NCBI GenBank assembly: GCA_017303505.1 | Contig: JAFLCP010000066.1 | Location: 1 to 39,896 of the forward strand | Length of the DNA stretch: 39,896 nucleotides | Direction of reading: 5' to 3' | Source: Planctomycetota bacterium | GTDB taxonomy: Bacteria; Planctomycetota; Planctomycetia; Pirellulales; Pirellulaceae | Part shown: positions 25,674 through 33,662 of the stretch, one piece after another | Numbering within the stretch: the first letter of the stretch is position 1 | Layout of the letters: the number at the start of each line of letters is the position of its first letter | Translations under genes and position numbers: made by a program | The notes under the pieces: model-generated | Databases searched by the model: none | What the model was told of the DNA's origin: nothing | The model's input: the letters and a program-made list of their open reading frames with translations, nothing else

Positions 25674-26504
25674 ATGCGATCAATTGCGATTATCAATCAA
25701 AAAGGTGGAGTGGGCAAAACAACCACAGCGGTCAACTTGGCTGCAGCGTTAGCGAACTCGGGCCAAAAAGTTTGTATCATCGATCTTGATCCACAAGCTC
25801 ACGCCTCGCTTCATTTGGGCATTTCCGTCCCCGCTCCCGAGAAGTCGGTTTACGATATCCTGTGCGGCGATTGCTACTTGCAAGACGTTCGCAAAATGGC
25901 AGACACCAATCTTTATGTTGTTCCGGCCAATATCGATTTGGCTGCAGCCGAAATGGAGCTGGCTGGTGAAGTAGGACGTGAAGTTATCCTGCGCGACAAG
26001 CTTGAAGTCGACGATGAAAAATTCGACTATCTCATTCTCGATTGCCCACCCTCACTCGGTGTGCTGACGTTAAATGCCTTGACCGCAGTGCAAGAAGTAT
26101 TCCTGCCGCTGCAACCTCATTTTCTGGCGTTGCATGGCTTGAGCAAACTTTTGCGCACGATTGAAATCGTATCGAAACGCCTCAACCCAACCTTGCATCT
26201 ATCAGGTGTGGTGTTGTGCATGTATGAGTCGGCAACACGTTTGGCTGCCGAAGTGAGTCGCGACGTGGAGGAGTTTCTTTATCAAGAAGCCGCCTCGTCC
26301 AAAGTTTGGTCGACCGCTCAGTTCTTCCAGACTCGCATTCGACGTAATATTCGCTTAGCGGAAGCTCCAAGTTTTGGCCAATCGATTTTTCAATATGCTC
26401 CGTCATCGAATGGTGCCGATGATTATCGCAACCTCGCTTTAGAAGTACTCGCCCAAGCAACCGGCGAACTGAAGGCTAAAACAAAAAGCGAAGCCACTGT
26501 CTAG
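25674..26504 (+). CDS. ParA/Soj-family ATPase (no adjacent parB)
   Basis: The 276-residue protein has the deviant Walker A motif KGGVGKTT (residues 10-17) with the signature lysine. It also has [16 protein letters not shown] (switch I region), [14 protein letters not shown] (Walker B) and a C-terminal [17 protein letters not shown] segment typical of chromosomal ParA/Soj. Such ATPases move chromosomes, plasmids or protein complexes by binding DNA or membrane as ATP dimers. No ParB, parS site (TGTTTCACGTGAAACA-like) or other partner is adjacent, so its cargo is unknown. AGGGAGGA nine bases upstream fixes the ATG at 25674. It is flanked by the MfnE-like gene upstream and convergent yacG downstream. 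Confidence 0.9.
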   Translation: MRSIAIINQKGGVGKTTTAVNLAAALANSGQKVCIIDLDPQAHASLHLGISVPAPEKSVYDILCGDCYLQDVRKMADTNLYVVPANIDLAAAEMELAGEVGREVILRDKLEVDDEKFDYLILDCPPSLGVLTLNALTAVQEVFLPLQPHFLALHGLSKLLRTIEIVSKRLNPTLHLSGVVLCMYESATRLAAEVSRDVEEFLYQEAASSKVWSTAQFFQTRIRRNIRLAEAPSFGQSIFQYAPSSNGADDYRNLALEVLAQATGELKAKTKSEATV

Positions 26505-26551
26505 CGAACTGGCACTTTTACGCATTGCGGCTGAGCGGATCAACTTGACAA

Positions 26552-26749
26552 CTATTCGGGAAATTCTTCTGGAATAGGTTCGTCATCTTCGGGATCAGGA
26601 ACGCGTGGTAAAGCCCGCGTTTCTGTAAACCATCCGTTAAGATCCGCCATGCGACAGCGCTCGCAACAGAAAGGTAACGCGCGACTCTCAGGCTGGACAT
26701 CGAACCGCTTTGTGCAAGCTGGACAGACTAAAGTCATGGGCTGGCTCAT
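26552..26749 (-). CDS. yacG: YacG, DNA gyrase inhibitor-type zinc protein
   Basis: The 66-residue protein has CPACTKRF and CCERCRMADLNGW, the YacG C-x2-C ... C-x3-C zinc site and the conserved RCR-x-x-DL-x-x-W. An acidic tail (DPEDDEPIPEEFPE) follows. In E. coli YacG binds GyrB and inhibits DNA binding; here only the family is clear. The ATG at 26749 (MSQPMTLVCP) is preferred over a GTG at 26764; no strong ribosome binding site is seen. It lies downstream of the PAP2 gene on the plus side but convergent to parA, with 47 bases between the stop codons. Confidence 0.88.
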   Translation of the reverse strand: MSQPMTLVCPACTKRFDVQPESRALPFCCERCRMADLNGWFTETRALPRVPDPEDDEPIPEEFPE

Positions 26750-26790
26750 TCCAACATTTTCCACGTTCGTTTTGATCCATCCAATAATCG

Positions 26791-27477
26791 CTACTTGGGT
26801 TGGCTAGGCGAAATCCATTGATCCGCACTACTCCCCAACTTTGTATACCATTTGGAACCTAAGCAACAGAGGCCCCAAATGCCTGCGATGACCGCTCCCC
26901 ACAAAACATCGCTTGGGTAATGGGCCCCCACGTAAACACGCTGATAACAAGCGGCCAATGCCAACGCCAGGAATAACCACCGAGCTTTGGGGAACACGTA
27001 AGCAAGGCCAATCGCAAACCCCACTGCCGTAGCGGAATGCCCAGAAGGAAACGATCGCAGGCTGGCATCCCAAAAAGATCCGCTCGCCATTTCTTGAAAC
27101 GCGGTCGAATTCTCCGCGACCGACAATGCCTCACGGGCATATGGACGCACTCGCGTAAAGAGACTCTTCAGCAAATTCGCCGTCACACCAGCGCCAGCAG
27201 CCAGAATCAAAATCTGTAACAACTTTCCTTTCGGTATGCCGCACAGCATCAGCGCCAATAAAATCACGATAACGCCAGAACCATGCGCGAAGGCTTCGCT
27301 AAGCAAAACCGCCTTCTCCAAATCACCCGACAATTCTCTTCCGCGAATTGCCTCCGAGAGCATGGGATCGTAACGAAACGCGATCCCCCCCAAGCCTGCG
27401 CCCAAAAGCACAAACAACAGCGATACGACCAAGGCAAACCGACGCGAGCGAGTCGGAGAATACTCAAAAGAACTCAA
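26791..27477 (-). CDS. PAP2-family membrane phosphatase
   Basis: The 228-residue protein has about five or six membrane segments and the three PAP2 motifs: KSLFTRVRP (K-x6-RP), SFPSGHSATA (PSGH) and RVYVGAHYPSDVLWG (R-x5-H-x3-D). Such enzymes remove phosphate from phosphatidic acid, undecaprenyl diphosphate or phosphatidylglycerophosphate; the substrate cannot be told apart here. The frame starts with TTG at 27477; no internal ATG precedes the first membrane segment, so TTG is likely the true start. A small hairpin GCCTAT-AGAA-ATAGGC (27485-27500) lies just upstream. The gene runs toward yacG, ending 42 bases from its start, so they may be cotranscribed. Confidence 0.88.
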   Translation of the reverse strand: MSSFEYSPTRSRRFALVVSLLFVLLGAGLGGIAFRYDPMLSEAIRGRELSGDLEKAVLLSEAFAHGSGVIVILLALMLCGIPKGKLLQILILAAGAGVTANLLKSLFTRVRPYAREALSVAENSTAFQEMASGSFWDASLRSFPSGHSATAVGFAIGLAYVFPKARWLFLALALAACYQRVYVGAHYPSDVLWGAVIAGIWGLCCLGSKWYTKLGSSADQWISPSQPK

Positions 27478-27537
27478 CTTGCTTGCCTATAGAAATAGGC
27501 CTCCATGCACAATCATCAATGGGCACCATAAAACCTC

Positions 27538-27549
27538 ATACGGCCGTAT
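27538..27549. repeat. 12-bp perfect palindrome in a divergent intergenic region
   Basis: ATACGGCCGTAT lies between the divergent PAP2 gene and the coiled-coil gene. It has operator-like symmetry, but about ten 12-bp palindromes are expected by chance in a window of this size. Confidence 0.3.
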
Positions 27550-27767
27550 TCTAGGCAATTTCCTCCAATTCTGCCTACTCCACTACAAGGACGCTCCCTT
27601 TTTCAATGGCTCCGCTGCAGTATGGCAACCTCCTTTGATCCACTTTGGCTCCAGGGGTAGAATTTCATTCGTATTTGCACGACAATCCCCTCTAAACGAC
27701 AATGGTTGTATTGTGAATCCACTGAAACACCGCTTGTTCAAGCCCCAACGCAGGAGTTAGATATCGC

Positions 27768-28586
27768 ATGGGATCCGTGATTGAATCCGTCAAAGTGATC
27801 AACAGCACTGTTCGAACATTGCTGGTTTTGATCATGCTCGGAATCATCGGTGGTGGAAGCTATTGGGGATACATGAAGATCTCCGAAGAACAACGCAAAA
27901 CAGAAATGGTGGAGCGGGAACTTGTTGGTCTGCAAGATAAACTGGGCCAAACCTCGAAAGCGTTGCAGAATGCCAACGCCGAAAACGAAGTCTTAAAACT
28001 AGATGTGGAAGCTAAACGAAAGGAGATTGAAAAACTCCTAACACGGCTGCAACTCTTGAAAGTTGATACTCGCTTGGCGCGATTAGACGTACTCTCTGTC
28101 GTACCAGGCGCCGAAGGCCAACCACCCACATCCAAAGTTCGCTTTACTGAATTATCACCGACCGGCGAAGCTCTCTCCGCAGGTAAAGAGTTCGAATTCA
28201 ACAGCGACTTGATTTATGTTGATAACTGGATTGTTCAGTTCGATGACAAGTTTGTCGAAGCTGCCGATATCGATAAAGGCACCTCGCTCTGTTTGTTTCG
28301 TCGAATCTTTAGCGATGAACAAAAGCCCAATGACGGATTCTCGCTCGATGAAATCGGCATGAGACCCCAAGCCTATTCGCGGGGTGGTGAACTCTCTGAT
28401 TTCGAAAAAGAAATCTGGTCTAAGTTCTGGGACTTCGCCAATGACAAGACGAAAGCAGAAGCAATGGGGATTCGCGCCGCCAACGGTGAAGCGGTCTCGA
28501 TCAAGATTCGCCCCAACATGTCCTATCAGTTACAACTTCGCGCTTCAGGTGGGCTCTCTATCGAACCGATCCCACCTAAACCCTAA
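27768..28586 (+). CDS. Membrane-anchored coiled-coil protein of unknown function
   Basis: The 272-residue protein has a short cytoplasmic N-terminus, one membrane helix (about 17-36, LLVLIMLGIIGGGSYWGY) and a coiled coil (about 40-105) with regular L/V/K/E heptads. A C-terminal globular domain (about 108-272) contains VRFTELSPTGE and YVDNWIVQFDDKFVEAADIDKG. I recognise no named family; the layout suggests an envelope protein tethered by one helix. GGAG about 10 bases upstream supports the ATG at 27768. It converges on the next gene with a four-base overlap at the stop codons. Confidence 0.8.
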   Translation: MGSVIESVKVINSTVRTLLVLIMLGIIGGGSYWGYMKISEEQRKTEMVERELVGLQDKLGQTSKALQNANAENEVLKLDVEAKRKEIEKLLTRLQLLKVDTRLARLDVLSVVPGAEGQPPTSKVRFTELSPTGEALSAGKEFEFNSDLIYVDNWIVQFDDKFVEAADIDKGTSLCLFRRIFSDEQKPNDGFSLDEIGMRPQAYSRGGELSDFEKEIWSKFWDFANDKTKAEAMGIRAANGEAVSIKIRPNMSYQLQLRASGGLSIEPIPPKP

Positions 28587-29272
28587 GTCGTGAGCGGCAA
28601 TTCGCTTTGATGGAATTGTTCGTAAAGTTGGCTGATACTTTCTACATCAAACACGACTCGGCGCGATAAATAAAATCGCATCCGTGCTCTGCGTATGACT
28701 CCCTTCTCCATGAAGTGGGAGAAGTATCGTAACTGCAAGACGTCTTCGGATATGGCAGGATTTTCATCGCGCATGGTTTGAGCAGCATCCAATGGGTGCA
28801 CCATGGCCGCCACACTCAGGGCGGTGTAACGATCATCTCGACTGCTTGCCAGCCAAATCGAATCGCCACCGGGAGACGAACTTAAACTCTGCGTCGTCCA
28901 AAAACCGTTCGGTACGATGCTCGCCAATTCCATCGAAGGCGACGAATCGAGCAGGTCAGTTTGTACACTCAACCACACTTCCAGCCCCAGCAAATTTTCA
29001 GTGCTGTCTGGCAAGATGCGAAAATAGGTTTGGAAACTAAATTGGTCATTGGCCGTCTGAGCAAACTCGCAAATCAAATCGTTTTGTCGAACATAGGCAT
29101 CACTCGCCTGACGAGGACTACCGTCGGTAGGCTCGATGAGGCTCAGCACGATTCGGCGATCTGGGGCCTCTTCATGCGTCAACGAGAGGCCGAGTTCCGG
29201 GTGCGCCGTGCAATAATGGGCTCGCCATTTGGTATGAATCAATGAAGCTTCACTTCCATTGAGATGCCACAT
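28583..29272 (-). CDS. Hypothetical protein, probable planctomycete-specific
   Basis: The 229-residue protein has no signal peptide or membrane segment. It shows alternating strands (LSLTHEEAPDRRIVLSLIEP, LLGLEVWLSVQTDLL), then a C-terminal FMEKGVIRRARMRFYLSRRVVFD helix-strand unit and LYEQFHQSELPL end. I recognise no family or catalytic motif. ATG at 29272 is preferred over a GTG one codon earlier; GGAG lies about 10 bases upstream. The 3' end overlaps the convergent coiled-coil gene by four bases. The regular composition and good start support a real gene. Confidence 0.65.
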   Translation of the reverse strand: MWHLNGSEASLIHTKWRAHYCTAHPELGLSLTHEEAPDRRIVLSLIEPTDGSPRQASDAYVRQNDLICEFAQTANDQFSFQTYFRILPDSTENLLGLEVWLSVQTDLLDSSPSMELASIVPNGFWTTQSLSSSPGGDSIWLASSRDDRYTALSVAAMVHPLDAAQTMRDENPAISEDVLQLRYFSHFMEKGVIRRARMRFYLSRRVVFDVESISQLYEQFHQSELPLTT

Positions 29273-29437
29273 CACCTAGAACTCCGACATTGTAAAAAGG
29301 GGCTGCCTCGATTGATGACAAATGGGGGAATGCAGCAGCCAATAATCTAAGTATGATATGCGAGAGCGGGACGAGATGTCGACCGGTCTTCGCGAGCAAT
29401 CATTCAAGCAATTCCATTTCTTAGCAGGATCCGAACA

Positions 29438-30232
29438 TTGTCTGGCAATCAAATTCGCCCAACCGCTGTCGAAGCGGCCCGTTTAGGTGGCCAAGTTTTG
29501 ATGTCCTACCGGGATGCATTTAAGGCTACGCTCAAGGCCCGAAAAGATTTGGTTACCGACGCCGATATCGCATCGCAACGCGCGATTGCCAACCTTTTGA
29601 CCGCTCGCTTTCCCGATTCCATTTTTGTCGGCGAAGAAGAAGGCTTCAACACGGTTCGCCCCGAACCTGGCCAACTTTGCTGGATTGTTGATCCGCTCGA
29701 TGGAACCGCCAATTATGTTCACCGCCTACAAAATTTCTCCGTTTCGATCGGAGCCGCCATCGATGGCAAACTTTTAGCCGGTGCAGTGTTCGACCCAACT
29801 ACCAACGAAATGTATGAAGCAGCCCTCGGCGAGGGAGCTTGGCTCAACGGCGAACGAATTCACCAAAGTGGTTGCATCGATATCGAATCCGCCATGATCG
29901 CATGTAGTTTTGCTTCGAGTGTAACTCGAGATGCCCCCGAGATTCGACAATTTGTGGAAGTCCTAGTACGCAGCCAAACGGTACGTCGTCTTGGTTCTGC
30001 CGCACTCAACTTGTGTTATGTGGGTGCAGGCCGCTTGGATGCCTATTGGGCTCTAGCAGTCAAACCCTGGGATGTCGCTGCCGGCGTGCTTATTGCATTG
30101 GAAGCTGGAGCATCTATCACCAATGCCAATGGTCAACCTTTCGATCTCTGGAATCCTAACTTGGCGATTTCTTCCACCCAAGATCTCCATCGACAACTGA
30201 TGGAGTGTTTGACGCTGGCAGCACAAGACTAA
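29438..30232 (+). CDS. suhB: Inositol-1-monophosphatase family protein (SuhB-like)
   Basis: The 264-residue protein has the metal-binding motifs of the IMPase family: VGEEEG (about 64-69), WIVDPLDGTANYVH (about 82-95, Asp85 and Asp88) and KPWDVAAGVLIALEAGA (third Asp). It dephosphorylates inositol monophosphate or related phosphates (histidinol-phosphate and 3'-phosphoadenosine phosphatases share the fold); SuhB also acts in rRNA transcription in some bacteria. The frame starts with TTG at 29438 with AGCAGGA nine bases upstream; no upstream ATG exists in frame. It ends three bases before the convergent folA stop. Confidence 0.9.
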   Translation: MSGNQIRPTAVEAARLGGQVLMSYRDAFKATLKARKDLVTDADIASQRAIANLLTARFPDSIFVGEEEGFNTVRPEPGQLCWIVDPLDGTANYVHRLQNFSVSIGAAIDGKLLAGAVFDPTTNEMYEAALGEGAWLNGERIHQSGCIDIESAMIACSFASSVTRDAPEIRQFVEVLVRSQTVRRLGSAALNLCYVGAGRLDAYWALAVKPWDVAAGVLIALEAGASITNANGQPFDLWNPNLAISSTQDLHRQLMECLTLAAQD

Positions 30233-30235
30233 GAT

Positions 30236-30751
30236 TTAGGAAGGAACGCCTAGCCCCGACCTGCGAGCAACTCGAAGTTCGACTTCCGAAGGCCAGTCAT
30301 CTTTCGGCCCTTGCGGAATGAGCTCGCGATAAGAACAACTCCAATTCCACCAATCCCATTCAGGGAAATAAACATCCCCTTTCGCATGTGCCAGCACTCG
30401 AGTTACCAGCACTTCATCGCAATGCGGCAACAATAACGCGTAAATCTCAGCACCACCTACGACATAAACATGAGACTCATGGGAAGCGAGCTCTAACACG
30501 CCATTCCAATCAGAAGCGGTTTGAACGCCATCCAATTTCAAACCAGCTTGCCGTGACATCACAATCGTTTTTCGTCCTGGCAGCGGTTTGCCAATTGATT
30601 CAAACGTCTTACGGCCCATGACGAGCGTATGCCCCATCGTCGTTCGCTTGAATCGCTGCAAATCGGACGAAAGTTTCCATGGCAACCCATTCCCATCGCC
30701 GATCAGACCATTGCGATCCATCGCTACAATCGCCGTTACACGTGGTGCCAT
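30236..30751 (-). CDS. folA: Dihydrofolate reductase
   Basis: The 171-residue protein begins with VTAIVAMDRNGLIGDGNGLPW (glycine-rich start and LPW). It continues with DLQRFKRTTMGHTLVMGRKTFESIGKPLPGR (NADPH-binding GRKTxESI) and VYVVGGAEIYALLLP. All DHFR signature parts are present, so an active NADPH-dependent reducer of dihydrofolate is expected. The ATG at 30751 is chosen because the family starts just before VTAIVAMD; a start at 30802 would overlap mqnE. It follows mqnE by 34 bases on the same strand, likely one transcript. A DmrA (dihydromethanopterin reductase) identity is less likely since the folate-type motifs are intact. Confidence 0.9.
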   Translation of the reverse strand: MAPRVTAIVAMDRNGLIGDGNGLPWKLSSDLQRFKRTTMGHTLVMGRKTFESIGKPLPGRKTIVMSRQAGLKLDGVQTASDWNGVLELASHESHVYVVGGAEIYALLLPHCDEVLVTRVLAHAKGDVYFPEWDWWNWSCSYRELIPQGPKDDWPSEVELRVARRSGLGVPS

Positions 30752-30785
30752 CGTGTTGCATTTCTCCAAACTTGCAATCGAAAAA

Positions 30786-31934
30786 CTAGACCGATACGGC
30801 AACCGGTTCGCCGATGTGCCATTGGCTCAAATTATCAGGACTGCGATGCACCTCACGATACAGCGTATCTCGTTCAACCGGCACACGCCCCGTCTCAGCT
30901 ATCAAGCGTTTGATTTGCTCCACGGTTAACATCTGTGGTGTGGTGGCGCCAGCATCATGATAGATCAATTCATGCCGTACAGTTCCATCAATATCATCAG
31001 CCCCATAACTCAATGCGACTTGAGCAGTCTCGATGCCCAGCATAATCCAATACGCTTTGATGTGCGGCACGTTGTCCAAGAACAAACGAGCGACTGCCAT
31101 CGTGCGCAAATCCATCAACGCCGTCGGCTTAGGAATATGCGAGAGCTTGGTGTTATCGGGATGAAAAGCGAGTGGAATGAATGTCTGAAATCCACCTGTC
31201 TCATCCTGCAGTTCACGCAATCGAGACAGATGGTCGATGCGATGATAGGCGTTTTCGATCGAACCGTACAACATGGTACAGTTGCTCTTGATTCCTATCT
31301 GATGAGCGGTTCGATGCACTTCAACCCATTTATGCGAGTTGGCTTTGTGCTCGCACAGTTGTGACCGAACTTCCGAATGAAAAATTTCTGCTCCACCACC
31401 TGGCAAACTTCCCAAACCTGCATCCCGCAAGTCGGAAAGAATATCGCGAAGTGATTTCTTAGTTAGGAACTCAAACCAGTTAATTTCAACTGCAGTCCAA
31501 CCTTTCAAATGCAATTGAGGATAAGCCTGATGCAAGGTGCTAAGAATTCCTCGATACCAGTCATAACCTAACTGATGATGCAATCCACCGACGATATGCA
31601 TTTCGGTGCAGCCATTTTCGATCGCTTCTTTGCCGCGCTGCAAAATTTGCTCTTCGGACATGACATACCCTTTCGGGTCGCGGAGGTCCGAGCGAAAGGC
31701 GCAAAAGCGGCAACGATACACGCAAACGTTGGTCGGATTAAGGTGCGTATTGATGTTGTAATACGCCACGCTTCCATGCATCCGCTCTCGCATCCAATTC
31801 GCTAAGGCCCCAACATCTTGAAGGGGAACGTTGGGGTCATACAGGAACAACCCATCGTCAAAAGTTAGGCGTTCGCCCGCTTCTACTTTTTTGCGAATGT
31901 CGCGAAGACGGTCTTGGACCTTAAGATCGCTCAT
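30786..31934 (-). CDS. mqnE: MqnE, aminodeoxyfutalosine synthase
   Basis: The 382-residue radical SAM enzyme has NVCVYRCRFCAF (C71, C75, C78). It also has MHIVGGLHHQLG, GWTAVEINWFEF, GLGSLPGGGAEIFHSEVR and NCTMLYGSIENAYHRIDH. These match MqnE, which joins 3-((1-carboxyvinyl)oxy)benzoate to SAM to form aminofutalosine in menaquinone synthesis. The LPGGGAEIF segment separates it from the related MqnC. This indicates use of the futalosine route; the partner genes are not in the window. The ATG at 31934 fits the family start. It is followed closely by folA, and preceded by the thioredoxin-like gene 116 bases upstream. Confidence 0.93.
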   Translation of the reverse strand: MSDLKVQDRLRDIRKKVEAGERLTFDDGLFLYDPNVPLQDVGALANWMRERMHGSVAYYNINTHLNPTNVCVYRCRFCAFRSDLRDPKGYVMSEEQILQRGKEAIENGCTEMHIVGGLHHQLGYDWYRGILSTLHQAYPQLHLKGWTAVEINWFEFLTKKSLRDILSDLRDAGLGSLPGGGAEIFHSEVRSQLCEHKANSHKWVEVHRTAHQIGIKSNCTMLYGSIENAYHRIDHLSRLRELQDETGGFQTFIPLAFHPDNTKLSHIPKPTALMDLRTMAVARLFLDNVPHIKAYWIMLGIETAQVALSYGADDIDGTVRHELIYHDAGATTPQMLTVEQIKRLIAETGRVPVERDTLYREVHRSPDNLSQWHIGEPVAVSV

Positions 31935-32050
31935 ATCAACTCTCGTAGTAATGCAACTTGCTCGGTCGCCAATATCGATACTTTAGAACCGCATCAATTC
32001 CGGCATGTTAACGGCAGTGGTAGCTCCACAAATGGTTCCCCAACCGACTC

Positions 32051-32656
32051 CTAGCCGGTGACGCCAACCGGGTCGAAATATTCTGGTTCTCGTCCTGCGG
32101 CCCACTTGATATTGCAACCGATGCTCGGCTTTTGTTTTTCGGCCACCGGTTTACCGTTCAGAACCGCATCTAAGGCCGCTCTCAGGTCGGCTCCCGTCAA
32201 TGGCAGGCCATTCTTGGGGCGACTATCATCCAGTTGCCCTCTGTACACCAAACGATGAGCGGCATCAAACAAAAAGAAGTCCGGGGTACAAGCGGCTCGA
32301 TAGGCTTGAGCCACTTCTTGTTTTCCATCAAACAGGTAGGGGAAGGTATAGCCTTGAGCTTGAGCTTCGGCTGTCATCTTTTCAGGCCCATCATCAGGAT
32401 GCGACGAGACATCGTTAGAGCTGATACCGACGATACCAACTCCTTTGGCTTGGTACTCGACAGCAATGCGAGCGATCTCGCTAGCCACGTGTTTAACGTA
32501 AGGACAATGGTTGCACAAAAAGATCACCAACATCGGTTTTCCAGCGAAGTCGGCGTTGCTCACAACCTTGCCATTCGCCGCTTTTTGTGTATCAGAGAGC
32601 GCGAAGGAAGGTGCTTTTGTTCCCAAGGCCAACATTGTGCTTGCGGTTCTTACCAT
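32051..32656 (-). CDS. Thioredoxin/AhpC-like protein with CNHCPYVKH motif
   Basis: The 201-residue protein has a peroxiredoxin/thioredoxin-fold pattern: MLALGTKAPSFALSDT, then VIFLCNHCPYVKH and GVGIVGISSNDVSSHPDDGPE. ACTPDFFLFDAAHRLVYRG (cis-Pro loop) follows. The CNHCPYVKH block marks a common bacterial redoxin family with a C-x2-C active site. Late cysteine C184 (SIGCNIKW) is also conserved in this family. The exact partner is unknown; a cytoplasmic antioxidant or reductase role is inferred since no signal is seen. GAGG about nine bases upstream supports the ATG at 32656. It lies 200 bases downstream of tatD, beyond a degenerate tandem repeat. Confidence 0.85.
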   Translation of the reverse strand: MVRTASTMLALGTKAPSFALSDTQKAANGKVVSNADFAGKPMLVIFLCNHCPYVKHVASEIARIAVEYQAKGVGIVGISSNDVSSHPDDGPEKMTAEAQAQGYTFPYLFDGKQEVAQAYRAACTPDFFLFDAAHRLVYRGQLDDSRPKNGLPLTGADLRAALDAVLNGKPVAEKQKPSIGCNIKWAAGREPEYFDPVGVTG

Positions 32657-32790
32657 AGCTCATCCCTCAATTAATCCAAACTCTCTTGCGAAAACTAAGT
32701 CCCGAGCTTAATCCCAATCTCGATCGTCAGTAATCGACGAGGATCAGCAACTAGCTGACCGGGAGCCTATCAAATATTGCCATCGCCGGC

Positions 32791-32857
32791 GCTGCGACTT
32801 TAGGTCACTGGGATTTTTAGGTCGCTGCTTTTTTGGGACACTGCGATTTTACGGGTC
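32791..32857. repeat. Four-copy degenerate tandem repeat, 16-18 bp units, at the tatD stop
   Basis: Units GCTGCGACTTTAGGTC (32791-32806), ACTGGGATTTTTAGGTC (32807-32823), GCTGCTTTTTTGGGAC (32824-32839) and ACTGCGATTTTACGGGTC (32840-32857) follow without gaps. On the tatD strand each reads GACCnnAAAA...CAG(T/C). The first unit on that strand begins in the tatD stop codon. Confidence 0.8.
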
Positions 32858-33653
32858 AGGGAGCGTTTTGCCCACCGGCAAGACGGGGAAAAAGCCGGTA
32901 AGCATTTTCCGTGGTGATTTCCCCCATCTTTTCTGGAGAAACAAGTCGCGTTTGTGCCAAGACGTCCAGCGTGTGGCAGACCCGAGCCGGTTCATTGGGT
33001 CGCAGGGATCGTTGCGGCTCGGGCGAAAGATAGGGGGAATCGGTTTCCACCAACAGACGGTCGACCGGAACTTTGCTGGCCACCTCGCGCAATGCGGTTT
33101 GTTTTTTGTAAGTCAACTGCCCTGCAAAACTGATATACATTCCCAAATCAAGACAGGCACGGCACACTTCCCATGTCGAAACGAAAGAGTGCATTACTCC
33201 TTTGACATTGTAACGAGGCAATATCGTCGACAGAAACGCGACCATTTCTGCATCGCAGTCGCGAGAATGCACTACGATGGGCAAAGAGGTCTTGTGGGCC
33301 AATGCGATATGCCGCTCGAAATAATCGGTCTGCGTTTCCCAAGGGCAATCTTGCCAATACCGATCCAAGCCTGTTTCGCCAATAGCAGCCACAACAGGCA
33401 ACTCTGCTAACTTCTCGATCTTTGCCCAATCATCCGCTTCGGCTAGATGCCCATAGTTTGGATGAATACCGACAGCAGCTCGCATGTGAGGAAAACGTTT
33501 TACTAACTCAACACATTCCTCGCTTGAAGCCCGAGTTGTCCCGACGTTTAGAATCGCTTCAACCCCCACTCCCTGTGCTCGCGCAACAACTTGGTCGACC
33601 GTTTCCGAAAACTGTTCATCGCACAAATGCGCGTGCGTATCGACCAATCGCAT
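32856..33653 (-). CDS. tatD: TatD-family metal-dependent hydrolase (DNase)
   Basis: The 265-residue protein has MRLVDTHAHLCD (HxH metal pair), AIGETGLDRYW, IALAHKTSLPIVVHSRD, VKGVMHSFVS and LLVETDSPYLSPEP. All ligands of the TatD amidohydrolase-type barrel are present. TatD proteins are 3'-5' exonucleases or DNases with two metals. The ATG at 33653 follows a TTG at 33656; the ATG is preferred as it starts the family consensus MxxVDTHAHL. It starts nine bases after the cdsA stop, so the two are cotranscribed. Its stop is embedded in a degenerate tandem repeat. Confidence 0.93.
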   Translation of the reverse strand: MRLVDTHAHLCDEQFSETVDQVVARAQGVGVEAILNVGTTRASSEECVELVKRFPHMRAAVGIHPNYGHLAEADDWAKIEKLAELPVVAAIGETGLDRYWQDCPWETQTDYFERHIALAHKTSLPIVVHSRDCDAEMVAFLSTILPRYNVKGVMHSFVSTWEVCRACLDLGMYISFAGQLTYKKQTALREVASKVPVDRLLVETDSPYLSPEPQRSLRPNEPARVCHTLDVLAQTRLVSPEKMGEITTENAYRLFPRLAGGQNAP

Positions 33654-33662
33654 CAATAAAAC

